DNA of 38,714 nucleotides, taken from NCBI GenBank assembly GCA_019058365.1, contig JAHPZE010000035.1, positions 1 through 38,714 on the forward strand. The letters are read 5' to 3'. The DNA comes from Promethearchaeota archaeon. Lineage in GTDB: Archaea; Asgardarchaeota; Lokiarchaeia; Sigyniarchaeales; SOKP01. Positions 15,710 through 23,334 of the stretch are shown piece after piece; position 1 is the stretch's first letter; each line of letters opens with the position of its first letter. The notes under the pieces are model-generated. The model ran no database searches. It saw only the letters and a list, made by a program, of their open reading frames with translations, and was not told where the DNA came from. A program made the position numbers and the translations under genes.

Positions 15710-16942
15710 TTATAATGAGAGGGATTTAAGGAATTCCTTGTCTTTATTTATGTAATATACCCAAGCGTTTTTTGACATTAAACAATTATCTCGAGTATCT
15801 AAATCCATAAGAAGTTCAATACGTAATTTTCGAGCATCAATATTATTTGGTTCTGTTTGAATTAGTACATCAAGTACCTGAAGTGCAAGTTGAGTTTGAT
15901 TTTGTTTAAATAATACTTTTGCTTGGTTCAATATTTTATTTGGATCCCCAATTAGATCAAAAATCTCATTCAACACTTCTTTTTCAGGTCTTGGTAAAAG
16001 ATGTGCAGGATTATCGTCAAAGTATCCATGATACCATCTATACACATTAAATACAAAAAATTCAACTCGAGAATACACTTGTATGAGATATGGATTGTTT
16101 TCAAGATGTTTTGGTATTTTCACTTTGTGAATCATTTCTGTAATATGCATTCCTTGGTTAGTAAATTCTACAACCTGATCATGTAGGCTACGAATTACTT
16201 CAATATTTGCATCCAAAGCCTTAATTACTTCTTCATCTTTAAGCATTACTCCTCCCCCGTTACAAAAAATATATTTTGGTTCTTTTTCACGTATTATTTC
16301 AAGAGTTTTTTCCCAATCTAATGCAAAACGGGTTGGTTTCCAAGGATTTCCTATGTTTGGAAAACGTCTACCAATCATTAAATCCCCGATAAATGCGGCA
16401 TTAATTTCAGGAATATATAACCATACAGCATCATCAGTTTCAGCACGAGTAGTATGTAATTCAAAAGTTTTATCTCCAACCTTCATGGTTAAATCTCCTA
16501 AAAATGTTTTAGTTGGATAAACGTACTTTATTGAATCTAACGTTTCAGGTACGTTAAATTGTAGTGCATTGATATGAGCCCGATGCTGAGCTAACATTTT
16601 GTATTTATCGAATCTATCAGGGAGATATTTACTTGCAATAATCTCTGGGTTATCATCAAGAAAAACTGATGCTCCTCCTACATGATCCATGTGACCATGT
16701 GTATAAATAATATACTTAATCTTATTTCCAATTCTTTCTTTTACTTGTTTAGCAGTATGTCTTCTATTTAATGTATCAATGAGTACCACTCCATCTGTAG
16801 TATCAATCCATCCACAACTAGAAATAATTACTCTAGCTGTATGAACATCTGGTAAAGGATTATTAAATTTCACATTTACACTATTAAGAACACGAGTGGC
16901 TTTTATCTCGTCATTTTTTATTTTCTCATTATTTTTTACCAT
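15710..16942 (-). CDS. Metallo-beta-lactamase-fold hydrolase with alkylsulfatase-type dimerisation domain
   Basis: A zinc hydrolase of the alkyl sulfatase (SdsA1/BDS1) group. The MBL domain contains YTHGHMDHVGG (H-x-H-x-D-H), ETDDAVWLY and FIGDLMIGRRFPNIGN. It is followed by an alkylsulfatase-dimerisation-like helical domain, recognisable by VYRWYHGYFDDNPAHLLPRP and a TPR-like tail (QAKVLFKQNQTQLALQVLD). The C-terminal SCP2/sterol-carrier-like domain of full-length SDS hydrolases (about 650 residues) is absent; the protein stops at about 410. The ATG at 16942 is preferred over a TTG 69 bases upstream that would add a poorly conserved leader. Possible roles are hydrolysis of sulfate esters or other thio/acyl esters. 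It is divergent from the enoyl-CoA hydratase gene. Family assignment is good; the reaction is uncertain. Confidence 0.8.
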   Translation of the reverse strand: MVKNNEKIKNDEIKATRVLNSVNVKFNNPLPDVHTARVIISSCGWIDTTDGVVLIDTLNRRHTAKQVKERIGNKIKYIIYTHGHMDHVGGASVFLDDNPEIIASKYLPDRFDKYKMLAQHRAHINALQFNVPETLDSIKYVYPTKTFLGDLTMKVGDKTFELHTTRAETDDAVWLYIPEINAAFIGDLMIGRRFPNIGNPWKPTRFALDWEKTLEIIREKEPKYIFCNGGGVMLKDEEVIKALDANIEVIRSLHDQVVEFTNQGMHITEMIHKVKIPKHLENNPYLIQVYSRVEFFVFNVYRWYHGYFDDNPAHLLPRPEKEVLNEIFDLIGDPNKILNQAKVLFKQNQTQLALQVLDVLIQTEPNNIDARKLRIELLMDLDTRDNCLMSKNAWVYYINKDKEFLKSLSL

Positions 16943-17135
16943 CGTAAATTCTCTATTATTTGAATTCGAGTCTGTATCAATTACTGCTCTTTTGAATATG
17001 AAATATATCAAGTGTAATAAAGTTGAGTTTAATAATAAAACAAAACAACAAATAGATTCAAATATTAATTAATCCAATTTTAATCAATAGAATTTTGATT
17101 GCGATAGAAAAATAATATGAAAAAAGGTTTGTAAA

Positions 17136-17963
17136 ATGTCAAATGAAAAAAAGTTTGAACATGTTAAAATCGAAAAAAAAGAAGAAGGAAATTATGCTGT
17201 AATAACAATAAATCGCCCTGATAAATTGAATGCTCTTCAAAACCAAACGTTAAGAGAAATTGCTGAAGCGTTAGAAACAGTAGAAGTTGATCAAAGTGTT
17301 CGATGCGTAGTACTACGTGGAACAAAGGAGTATCTAAAGAAACCTGCGTTCTCGGCGGGTGCTGACCTCTCAGATAGAGGAAGTGCTGATCTTGATCCAG
17401 ATAATTTAAGGCATCAAAGTCATGCGATGTATAGAAGACATAAATATTATAATTTAATTGAAGCATTTCCAAAACCTATAATAGCTGCTATAGATGGATA
17501 TGCTTTGGGTGGAGGGTTTGAGTTAGTCTTAGTGTGTGATATATCTATTGCTTCTAAACGCTCAACATTTGGGTTCCCTGAAATTCAACGTGGTATTTTC
17601 CCTGCTAATGGTGGAACTCAACGGTTAATTAGAAATCTTGGTAAAATGAGAGTAAAGAGAATGATGTTTTTTGGTGAACATTACACTGCTGAACAAATGT
17701 TTGAGTGGGGAGTTATTTCTTTCCTAGTAGATAATGATAAATTTGAAGATTTTGTTCATGAAAGGGCATCATGGTTAGGAAATGCTCCTACCAACAGTTT
17801 ATTTTTAATTAAGAAAAGTATTGACTATGGAACTCAGACACCCCTAAATATCGGCTTACAGTTTGAGCAGATGGGTTTTGCAATTAACTCTCGTAGTAAA
17901 GATGTTGCTGAAGGAGTTAATGCTTTCTTAGAAAAGAGAATACCTAAATTTCAAGGAAAATAA
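17136..17963 (+). CDS. Enoyl-CoA hydratase (crotonase family)
   Basis: Crotonase-fold enzyme adding water to 2-enoyl-CoA to give (S)-3-hydroxyacyl-CoA. The oxyanion-hole segments are FSAGADLS and YALGGGFEL. Both catalytic glutamates of rat crotonase have counterparts, in GGGFEL and in FGFPEIQRGIFP; NGGTQRL follows as usual. Length of 275 residues is normal. Because both acids are present, hydratase activity is favoured over isomerase or decarboxylase variants. The ATG is preceded by AAAAGG about 8 bases upstream. An inverted repeat AATCAA-N7-TTGATT (17082-17100) lies in its promoter region, shared with the divergent metallo-hydrolase. Together with 4-hydroxybutyryl-CoA dehydratase it connects crotonyl-CoA to 3-hydroxybutyryl-CoA. 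A T-rich stretch about 10-35 bases past the stop may end transcription. Confidence 0.93.
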   Translation: MSNEKKFEHVKIEKKEEGNYAVITINRPDKLNALQNQTLREIAEALETVEVDQSVRCVVLRGTKEYLKKPAFSAGADLSDRGSADLDPDNLRHQSHAMYRRHKYYNLIEAFPKPIIAAIDGYALGGGFELVLVCDISIASKRSTFGFPEIQRGIFPANGGTQRLIRNLGKMRVKRMMFFGEHYTAEQMFEWGVISFLVDNDKFEDFVHERASWLGNAPTNSLFLIKKSIDYGTQTPLNIGLQFEQMGFAINSRSKDVAEGVNAFLEKRIPKFQGK

Positions 17964-18116
17964 AATAATTAACTTTTCTAATTTTTTTTAATTTTTTAGT
18001 AGATCTTATAGTTAATAGAATCGGTTAAATTCTAACTAGATTTTAATATTTGAAATAAAAAAAAGAATTAATTTTTAAAGATTTCAGTAACAATTATTAA
18101 GTTTTCTTACAAATCA

Positions 18117-18425
18117 TTACTTTCCTATATATCGCATAGCTTCATTTAACGTATTATATACTTTAATTTGATACCTAAAACCTTCAATATCAAAAAATTC
18201 TACTAAAAATTTGCCGGCATAATCTAAAGCTTCTCCTACATCCTCTTGTTTTACTTCATCAACAAGAAAAACTTCAAGTCCTTCTTTAGTTGACGACACA
18301 GCAGCTGGAACAACTCGTTTAATACTAGAAATTAGTGGGTATTTTTGAAGTGTCTCTAAATATCTCTGAGCAACAGTATTTGCTAAAGAAGGGGGATACC
18401 ACGAAAATGATATTACATAAGGCAT
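18117..18425 (-). CDS. Small conserved-looking protein of unknown function (102 aa)
   Basis: I do not recognise the family with confidence. The ATG at 18425 is chosen because an AGAGGTG ribosome-binding site sits 7 bases upstream; a longer reading from 18476 would add 17 Lys-rich residues with no such support. The protein starts MPYVISFSWYPPS and contains PAAVSSTKEGLEVFLVDEV and a predicted alternation of strands and helices (beta-alpha-beta-beta-alpha-beta), like a ferredoxin-fold (dimeric alpha/beta barrel) small protein. It has no signal peptide, membrane segment or cysteine cluster. It is divergent from the thiolase gene across 166 bases, which suggests a link to acyl-CoA chemistry, possibly as a small binding or sensor protein, but that is only context. 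Confidence 0.7.
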   Translation of the reverse strand: MPYVISFSWYPPSLANTVAQRYLETLQKYPLISSIKRVVPAAVSSTKEGLEVFLVDEVKQEDVGEALDYAGKFLVEFFDIEGFRYQIKVYNTLNEAMRYIGK

Positions 18426-18591
18426 TTTTATACACCTCTTTTTATTTTTTAGATTGGATTTCTCGAGTGAAACCATAAATATATATTTTAAAATCCTTTT
18501 AAGTATTACTACAATTTCGTCTACTCAATAAATTTTAAAATAATGAAATTTTTTACAACAAAAGGTATCATTAAGAAGGAGTGAAATTAAT

Positions 18592-19872
18592 TTGGACTTA
18601 AAAGAAGTTTGGCTTATTGATTATGCTCGAACCGCTTTTTCACGTTCCAGACCAGAACAACCTGAAAGAGATGTTTTTGGTGAGATTCGTGGAGATGAAT
18701 TACTTGCGGATTTATTAATAAAATTTTTTGATGGAAAATTAGCTGATAAAGGTATAATTAAAAAAGATATTGAGGAAGCATCGATAGGGATTGCTTCTGG
18801 AGTATTAGAAAATTGGACTTATGGTGGAAAAATTCCTCTCTTTTTATCAGGATTTCCAAATGAAGTATCTTCATTTATGATTGATAAACAATGTGGTTCA
18901 GCAGGCGCTGGGATGCATGCATTGATAATGCATATTATGACAGGTAATAGTAAAAGGGTATTAGCAACTGGTTTTGAACATATGACAAGAGTTCGCAGAG
19001 TCGGAATTGTACCTGAATGGGAGCGATTTACTGACAAGAACAGCAAATTTTATAATCCTGATATTGATATAATGAATTCGATAAATATGTTACAAACTGC
19101 TCAAAGATTATACGAAGAAGAAGTGCCACGATTTACAAAAGAAGATTTAGACAAGTTTGGTGTAAGGAGTCATAATTTAACAGTTAAAAGCCAAGAAGCT
19201 GGATGGTTTAAAGGTGAAATAATTCCGATTGAAGGACATGTTGAGGGAAATGTTGATGAGCCATTGATAGTTGATAGAGATATGGCAGCAAGAAAATCTA
19301 CTTTAGAAGGTGTTGCAGGATTGCGTAGAATATCTACACCATTTTATTTAGAAAAAAACGGTGGCAAGCAGGGGTATATTGAGAGAGAAGGAACTGAAGA
19401 GGGTGTAATAACTGCGGGAAATTCATCACCTTTAAATGCAGGAGCTACAGCGGCAGTTCTTATGGAAGCAGAAGAAGCAGAAAAAAGAGGATTAGAACCA
19501 ATGGCGCGAATTATCTCAATTGGGTGGGCGGCAGTAGATCCAAGAGTTATGGGGCGAGGGCCTGTTCCAGCTACTCGTAAAGCATTAGAATATGCAGGAT
19601 TACAGGCGGATGATATTGATTACTGGGAAATAAATGAAGCTTTTTGTATTGTTGCTTTGAATTGTATGGATAAATTCAATATTCCAGAAGAAAAGGTTAA
19701 TATTATGGGGGGTTCTACCGCGATTGGACATCCTTTAGGATCAACAGTGATTCGTCTTACTGGGACATTAGCACGCATATTAAAAGATAAAAAAGCTAAG
19801 TATGGTGTAGCAAATGCGTGCGTAGGTGGTGGTCAGGGTGTAGCAACTGTAATTGAAAATATGGATGCTTAA
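18592..19872 (+). CDS. Thiolase (acetyl-CoA acetyltransferase family)
   Basis: Thiolytic cleavage of 3-oxoacyl-CoA, or the reverse condensation. The nucleophile is Cys101 in DKQCGSAGAG. The other active-site blocks are YWEINEAFCIVALN, GGSTAIGHPLGS (His380) and NACVGGGQGVAT (Cys410). The full catalytic set makes this a degradative/biosynthetic thiolase rather than an SCP2-type homologue lacking the second cysteine. Length of 426 residues is near normal. The start is a TTG, supported by AAGGAG about 10 bases upstream; no ATG fits before the conserved VWLIDYARTAF. The DUF35 zinc-ribbon partner that accompanies many archaeal mevalonate-route thiolases is absent here, which fits a catabolic role. 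The metallo-hydrolase gene follows after 80 bases on the same strand. Confidence 0.92.
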   Translation: MDLKEVWLIDYARTAFSRSRPEQPERDVFGEIRGDELLADLLIKFFDGKLADKGIIKKDIEEASIGIASGVLENWTYGGKIPLFLSGFPNEVSSFMIDKQCGSAGAGMHALIMHIMTGNSKRVLATGFEHMTRVRRVGIVPEWERFTDKNSKFYNPDIDIMNSINMLQTAQRLYEEEVPRFTKEDLDKFGVRSHNLTVKSQEAGWFKGEIIPIEGHVEGNVDEPLIVDRDMAARKSTLEGVAGLRRISTPFYLEKNGGKQGYIEREGTEEGVITAGNSSPLNAGATAAVLMEAEEAEKRGLEPMARIISIGWAAVDPRVMGRGPVPATRKALEYAGLQADDIDYWEINEAFCIVALNCMDKFNIPEEKVNIMGGSTAIGHPLGSTVIRLTGTLARILKDKKAKYGVANACVGGGQGVATVIENMDA

Positions 19873-19952
19873 AATCAGCTTTTTATTAAAATTTTTTTTA
19901 TCTATTTCATTTTACAAATATATTTAGGAAAAAATCTCAAAAGGTAATACTA

Positions 19953-20837
19953 ATGGTCTTTATAAATAAAGAAGGAAAATTTAACGAGAATACTTGGTTA
20001 ATTGATGGTTATTTATTTGGAGGTATGGGAAGTCTATCAGCGTATATTATCGAAAATAATGGCATTCGAATGATGATTGATGCTTCTGAAAAAGCAGCAG
20101 TACCCAAAATTATTGAAACGTTGAAAGAGTTTAATATTTATCCTATACATAAGATTCTCCTGACGCATTCTCATTTTGATCATACAGATGGTGTCCATGA
20201 ATTTCAGAAATTGATAATGGATACAGATATTGAAGTTTTAGCATCGGAAAATGCTATAGAAAATTTAAAAAATCCTAATAAGATTAATGGAGTATTTGGA
20301 GCCGAAACGGAACCAATAGAAGGAGTCACGCCCTTAAAAGATAATCAAATTATAAATTTAAATGGTTTAGAATTAAAAGTACTTAATTTTTTCGGTCATA
20401 CTATGGATTCTATTGCGTTATTTGACAAAAAAAATAAAAATATATTTACTGGTGATGCAATTATTGATAAATCCAGTATTTATTACTTCCAACCAACTTT
20501 TATGCCACCAGATTTTCATGAAGCAGAATTATTAAAGTCATTTCAAAGACTTAGGAATATGAAGGATGAATTGAATTCAATATCATTAGCCCATTATGGC
20601 GTATGGAAAGATGAAGATTTCGATCAAATAATAAATAGTATGGAAGAATTACATTTTGCAACAAAAAATTCAATTATTAAGTGGTATAAAGAAAATCCTT
20701 CATATAATTACTTAGCTCTCAAGTTTCATGAAAAATTCATACCCAAATCGAAAATTATCAAGTTAGGATATATTGAAGTTTTAGAAAGAACTATGGAGTG
20801 GCTTGTTGAAGGCTTAAAAAGAAGTGGATTTATATAA
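19953..20837 (+). CDS. Metallo-beta-lactamase-fold hydrolase
   Basis: A 294-residue MBL-fold protein. The first metal motif is His72-x-His74-x-Asp76-His77 (LTHSHFDHTDG). Further metal ligands are seen in FFGHTMDSIA, FTGDAIID and ISLAHYGVW. The C-terminal helical region (WYKENPSYNYLALKFHEKF to WLVEGLKRSGFI) resembles glyoxalase-II/LACTB2-like hydrolases, which act on thioesters or nucleic acids. With a thiolase 80 bases upstream, an acyl-CoA or other thioester hydrolase is a reasonable inference. The ATG is preceded by AAAGGTAA about 7 bases away. It is unlike the alkylsulfatase-type protein at 15710-16942. A decayed copy of its C-terminal coding region is found at 37615-37695. It converges on tetR 2 with 72 bases between the stops. 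Confidence 0.88.
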   Translation: MVFINKEGKFNENTWLIDGYLFGGMGSLSAYIIENNGIRMMIDASEKAAVPKIIETLKEFNIYPIHKILLTHSHFDHTDGVHEFQKLIMDTDIEVLASENAIENLKNPNKINGVFGAETEPIEGVTPLKDNQIINLNGLELKVLNFFGHTMDSIALFDKKNKNIFTGDAIIDKSSIYYFQPTFMPPDFHEAELLKSFQRLRNMKDELNSISLAHYGVWKDEDFDQIINSMEELHFATKNSIIKWYKENPSYNYLALKFHEKFIPKSKIIKLGYIEVLERTMEWLVEGLKRSGFI

Positions 20838-20909
20838 TTTAATTAAATTTTTTCGCGAATAGTAATTTGTAAAACAAAAAATAATCGAATATACTAATGA
20901 TACTGTCCT

Positions 20910-21644
20910 TTATTTATATTCAAATTCATCTATTACCAGATTAGGATCAGTAAACCCTTTTTGAATTTTTCGTAATGTATATTTCCGAAATTCTTTACTT
21001 GTAAAACTTTGAGTTCCAAATTGTGAACGTTCCTCTACTTCCTTCCTTTCTTTATTATTTGTCTCTTCAATAATCCGCATAGCTTTTTCCACCATCGTTG
21101 CCCCGAGTAATAAGCTAAACATAAAGAATGAGAGTAATGCAGCGTTATTTTCTTTGATCTCTCCGTTATCAATTGCTGATTGAATTAAACGAGTGGTTCC
21201 ATTTAAAAAGCTAAATTGTTTATATTCTTTTTCAAATGAACCAATTTTATCCGATGAAGGAGGGCGTATAAGGTGCATTAATCGAAAAGCCGCATAATCC
21301 TTTTCTGCAAACTCAAAAAAATGCTTAAAAATTCTTAATAAAGTATCAATATTAGTATCACTAGATTCTTTTATAATTTCACGGTTCTCGTTCCGATATT
21401 GTTCATAGCATTTCTTTCTTATCGCAATCCATAATTCTCTTTTACTTTCTACGTAGTTATAAAGATTATTTTTATTCATATCTAACATTTTTGCTAGTCC
21501 CCCTAATGTAAAACCGTCTCGTCCATGTTCTTCAAATAACTGCTTACCTACCTCTAAAATTTTTTCAAATTGCTGAGCTTTTTTTTCAGGTGATCGGCTT
21601 CTTGTCTTTTTAGTTTTTTTGTTAACTTGGTTTTGCTCTACCAT
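20910..21644 (-). CDS. TetR-family transcriptional regulator (paralogue 2)
   Basis: Paralogue of the regulator at 8561-9250. Both begin with a Lys/Thr-rich arm, then TRSRSPEKKA, QFEKILE, and a helix-turn-helix ending NNLYNYVESKRELWIAIR; only a few positions differ in the recognition region (LAKMLDMNKNN here). The ligand domain also shares FAExDxAAF and PPSxKIGxFEKEY. The ATG at 21644 is used; a GTG 9 bases upstream is the alternative. It is divergent from the alcohol dehydrogenase/aldehyde oxidoreductase pair and convergent with the thiolase/hydrolase pair, so it may control either. AAAGTA-A-TTTAC just downstream of a TATA-like TTATATAA in its own promoter resembles the palindrome in the first tetR promoter, hinting at shared autoregulation. 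Confidence 0.88.
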   Translation of the reverse strand: MVEQNQVNKKTKKTRSRSPEKKAQQFEKILEVGKQLFEEHGRDGFTLGGLAKMLDMNKNNLYNYVESKRELWIAIRKKCYEQYRNENREIIKESSDTNIDTLLRIFKHFFEFAEKDYAAFRLMHLIRPPSSDKIGSFEKEYKQFSFLNGTTRLIQSAIDNGEIKENNAALLSFFMFSLLLGATMVEKAMRIIEETNNKERKEVEERSQFGTQSFTSKEFRKYTLRKIQKGFTDPNLVIDEFEYK

Positions 21645-22015
21645 TCTTTTCACATATCCAAAAATTAAAATTAAAGAAATTCGTTATTATTGTATTGTAA
21701 ATTACTTTTTCTCGTTATATAATGAAACTTTTTTATTTTATTTAAAAATTATTAATTAAACTAATAAGTTTTTTAAAAGTTGGAAAAATTCATAATAGTG
21801 CATTATTTTTGACCAAATATCTCATAGTTTTATGATCAAACGCCAATTTATTCGTTTCTAAAGTATTCGGACAATGCATAATAAATAGACGATCGCTATT
21901 AAAGATCTTTTTAAATAAGTTAAGATAGTAATTACATATAAACATGTATTATTCATTTTTAGTTCTAAAATTTATTTTATTAGGAATAATGCATTAAACT
22001 TAATGGTGAGTTTTT
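21645..22015. other. Long divergent control region between TetR 2 and alcohol dehydrogenase
   Basis: About 370 bases with no gene seen; it should contain both promoters. Visible elements are TTATATAA and AAAGTAATTTAC (minus strand, about 21698-21720) for tetR 2; an inverted pair TTTGACC (21808-21814) and GATCAAA (21834-21840) enclosing a smaller CATA-N4-TATG; and, near the dehydrogenase, TTTAAATA (about 21911) followed by the 8-base palindrome GTAATTAC (21928-21935). A GGTGAG Shine-Dalgarno precedes the dehydrogenase ATG. The length and the number of palindromic words suggest a more elaborately regulated promoter than others in the window. Confidence 0.4.
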
Positions 22016-23311
22016 ATGGAAAATAAATCTGAGCAAAATTCTGACCAAGTAAATGAGCAATTAATAGCTCTTATGAATTTACTAAAAAGTAGAGCACCTG
22101 GAGGAATATTAACGTCCTTTCGTTCACCACAGGTTATATTTGGTTTTACTGCATTAAACAGGATAAAGAATTACTTAGATGGTAATCTTGAAGAAGAAGA
22201 AAGAAGAGTCTTAATAATAACAGATGATTTCACTGAAAAGTTTGCTGCCCCTATAAGTAATGTATTTAGTAAAATAAACATCGTTTCAAAAGTGTGGTCT
22301 GGTGTGAAACCAGAGGCGCCAATCGACATTATCGATGAAGCCGTAAAAATGTGTGAAGATTTTAAACCTAGAGTATTTGTAGCAATTGGTGGAGGGAGTG
22401 TACTTGATACTACCAAAGTTTTAATGATCAAATACGAAAAACCTGAAACAAATCTATTTACGGTTTCAGCTTTAGAGCCTCTTGGTTTACGGAAAAAAAT
22501 TAAATATTTTATAGCTATTCCAACAACATCAGGAACTGGATCTGAAGCTACTCTCGCTTCTATGTTAACGGATATAAATACTGATCCTCCGAAAAAATTT
22601 ACAGTCTCTCATCCAGAATTGATTCCTGATTATGCAGTTTTAATTACTGAATTTGTACAAGATATGCCACCTTTTTTAACCATGGCTACTGGACTAGATG
22701 CGTTAACTCACGCAGCAGGATCTTATATATCAAATATAGGAACTCCATTTGCCGATGCCATGAACATATATGCTATTAAAGAAATAATAAAGTATTTGCC
22801 TCGTGCATATAAATATGGTGCTAAAGATATAGAAGCAAGATCACATATGCAAATAGCAGCGACGATGGCAGGACTAGGATTTATTCATTCTCGGGTTGGA
22901 ATTGACCATGCTTTAGGTCATAGTTTAGGTAAAGTACTAAATGTTCATCATGGACTTTGTGTTGGGATGTTTCTACCGTATACAATTGCTTTCCAAATGA
23001 AAATTACAGAAAGGTGGAAGGATTTATGTCCACTTTTTGGAATTGATACTAAAAATAAAGATAATAATGAGTTATCTATGGAATTTCTTAGAAGCGTAAA
23101 AGAGTTCATACATTCAATAGATGGTCCTGTATGTGTAAAAGAAATAAAGAAACCTATCATTACTGAGGAGGAGTACTATAAAAATTTAGATCTTTTAGTA
23201 AATTATGCTGAAACAGATCCTGTAGCTTATATGGTTACTCGTTATATCGACAGCGAAGTTATAAAAAGAATATTTGAATATGCTTGGGATGGTAAAACTA
23301 TTGATTTTTAA
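22016..23311 (+). CDS. Iron-containing (group III) alcohol dehydrogenase
   Basis: Fe-dependent NAD(P) alcohol dehydrogenase. The nucleotide-binding GGGSVLDTTK is at about residues 124-133. The family motif PTTSGTGSEAT is present, followed by metal-ligand blocks: the Asp of ELIPDYAVL, the His of GLDALTHAAGSY, and the two His-rich segments IDHALGHSLG and NVHHGLCVGM. It is 431 residues with an N-terminal extension of about 30. An aldehyde:ferredoxin oxidoreductase gene follows after 23 bases, so alcohol/aldehyde/acid interconversion in one operon is likely. With 4-hydroxybutyryl-CoA dehydratase in the window, 4-hydroxybutyrate/succinic semialdehyde is a possible substrate pair, but simple alcohols are equally consistent. 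The ATG has GGTGAG 5-6 bases upstream. Confidence 0.92.
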   Translation: MENKSEQNSDQVNEQLIALMNLLKSRAPGGILTSFRSPQVIFGFTALNRIKNYLDGNLEEEERRVLIITDDFTEKFAAPISNVFSKINIVSKVWSGVKPEAPIDIIDEAVKMCEDFKPRVFVAIGGGSVLDTTKVLMIKYEKPETNLFTVSALEPLGLRKKIKYFIAIPTTSGTGSEATLASMLTDINTDPPKKFTVSHPELIPDYAVLITEFVQDMPPFLTMATGLDALTHAAGSYISNIGTPFADAMNIYAIKEIIKYLPRAYKYGAKDIEARSHMQIAATMAGLGFIHSRVGIDHALGHSLGKVLNVHHGLCVGMFLPYTIAFQMKITERWKDLCPLFGIDTKNKDNNELSMEFLRSVKEFIHSIDGPVCVKEIKKPIITEEEYYKNLDLLVNYAETDPVAYMVTRYIDSEVIKRIFEYAWDGKTIDF

Positions 23312-23334
23312 ATTATTTGGAGTAATTTAATAAA

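Noticed and set aside
17082..17100. Inverted repeat AATCAA-N7-TTGATT between the alkylsulfatase-like gene and enoyl-CoA hydratase, considered as an operator.
   Set aside because: Six-base arms and no matching copy near the other acyl-CoA genes; kept only as a remark in the hydratase entry.
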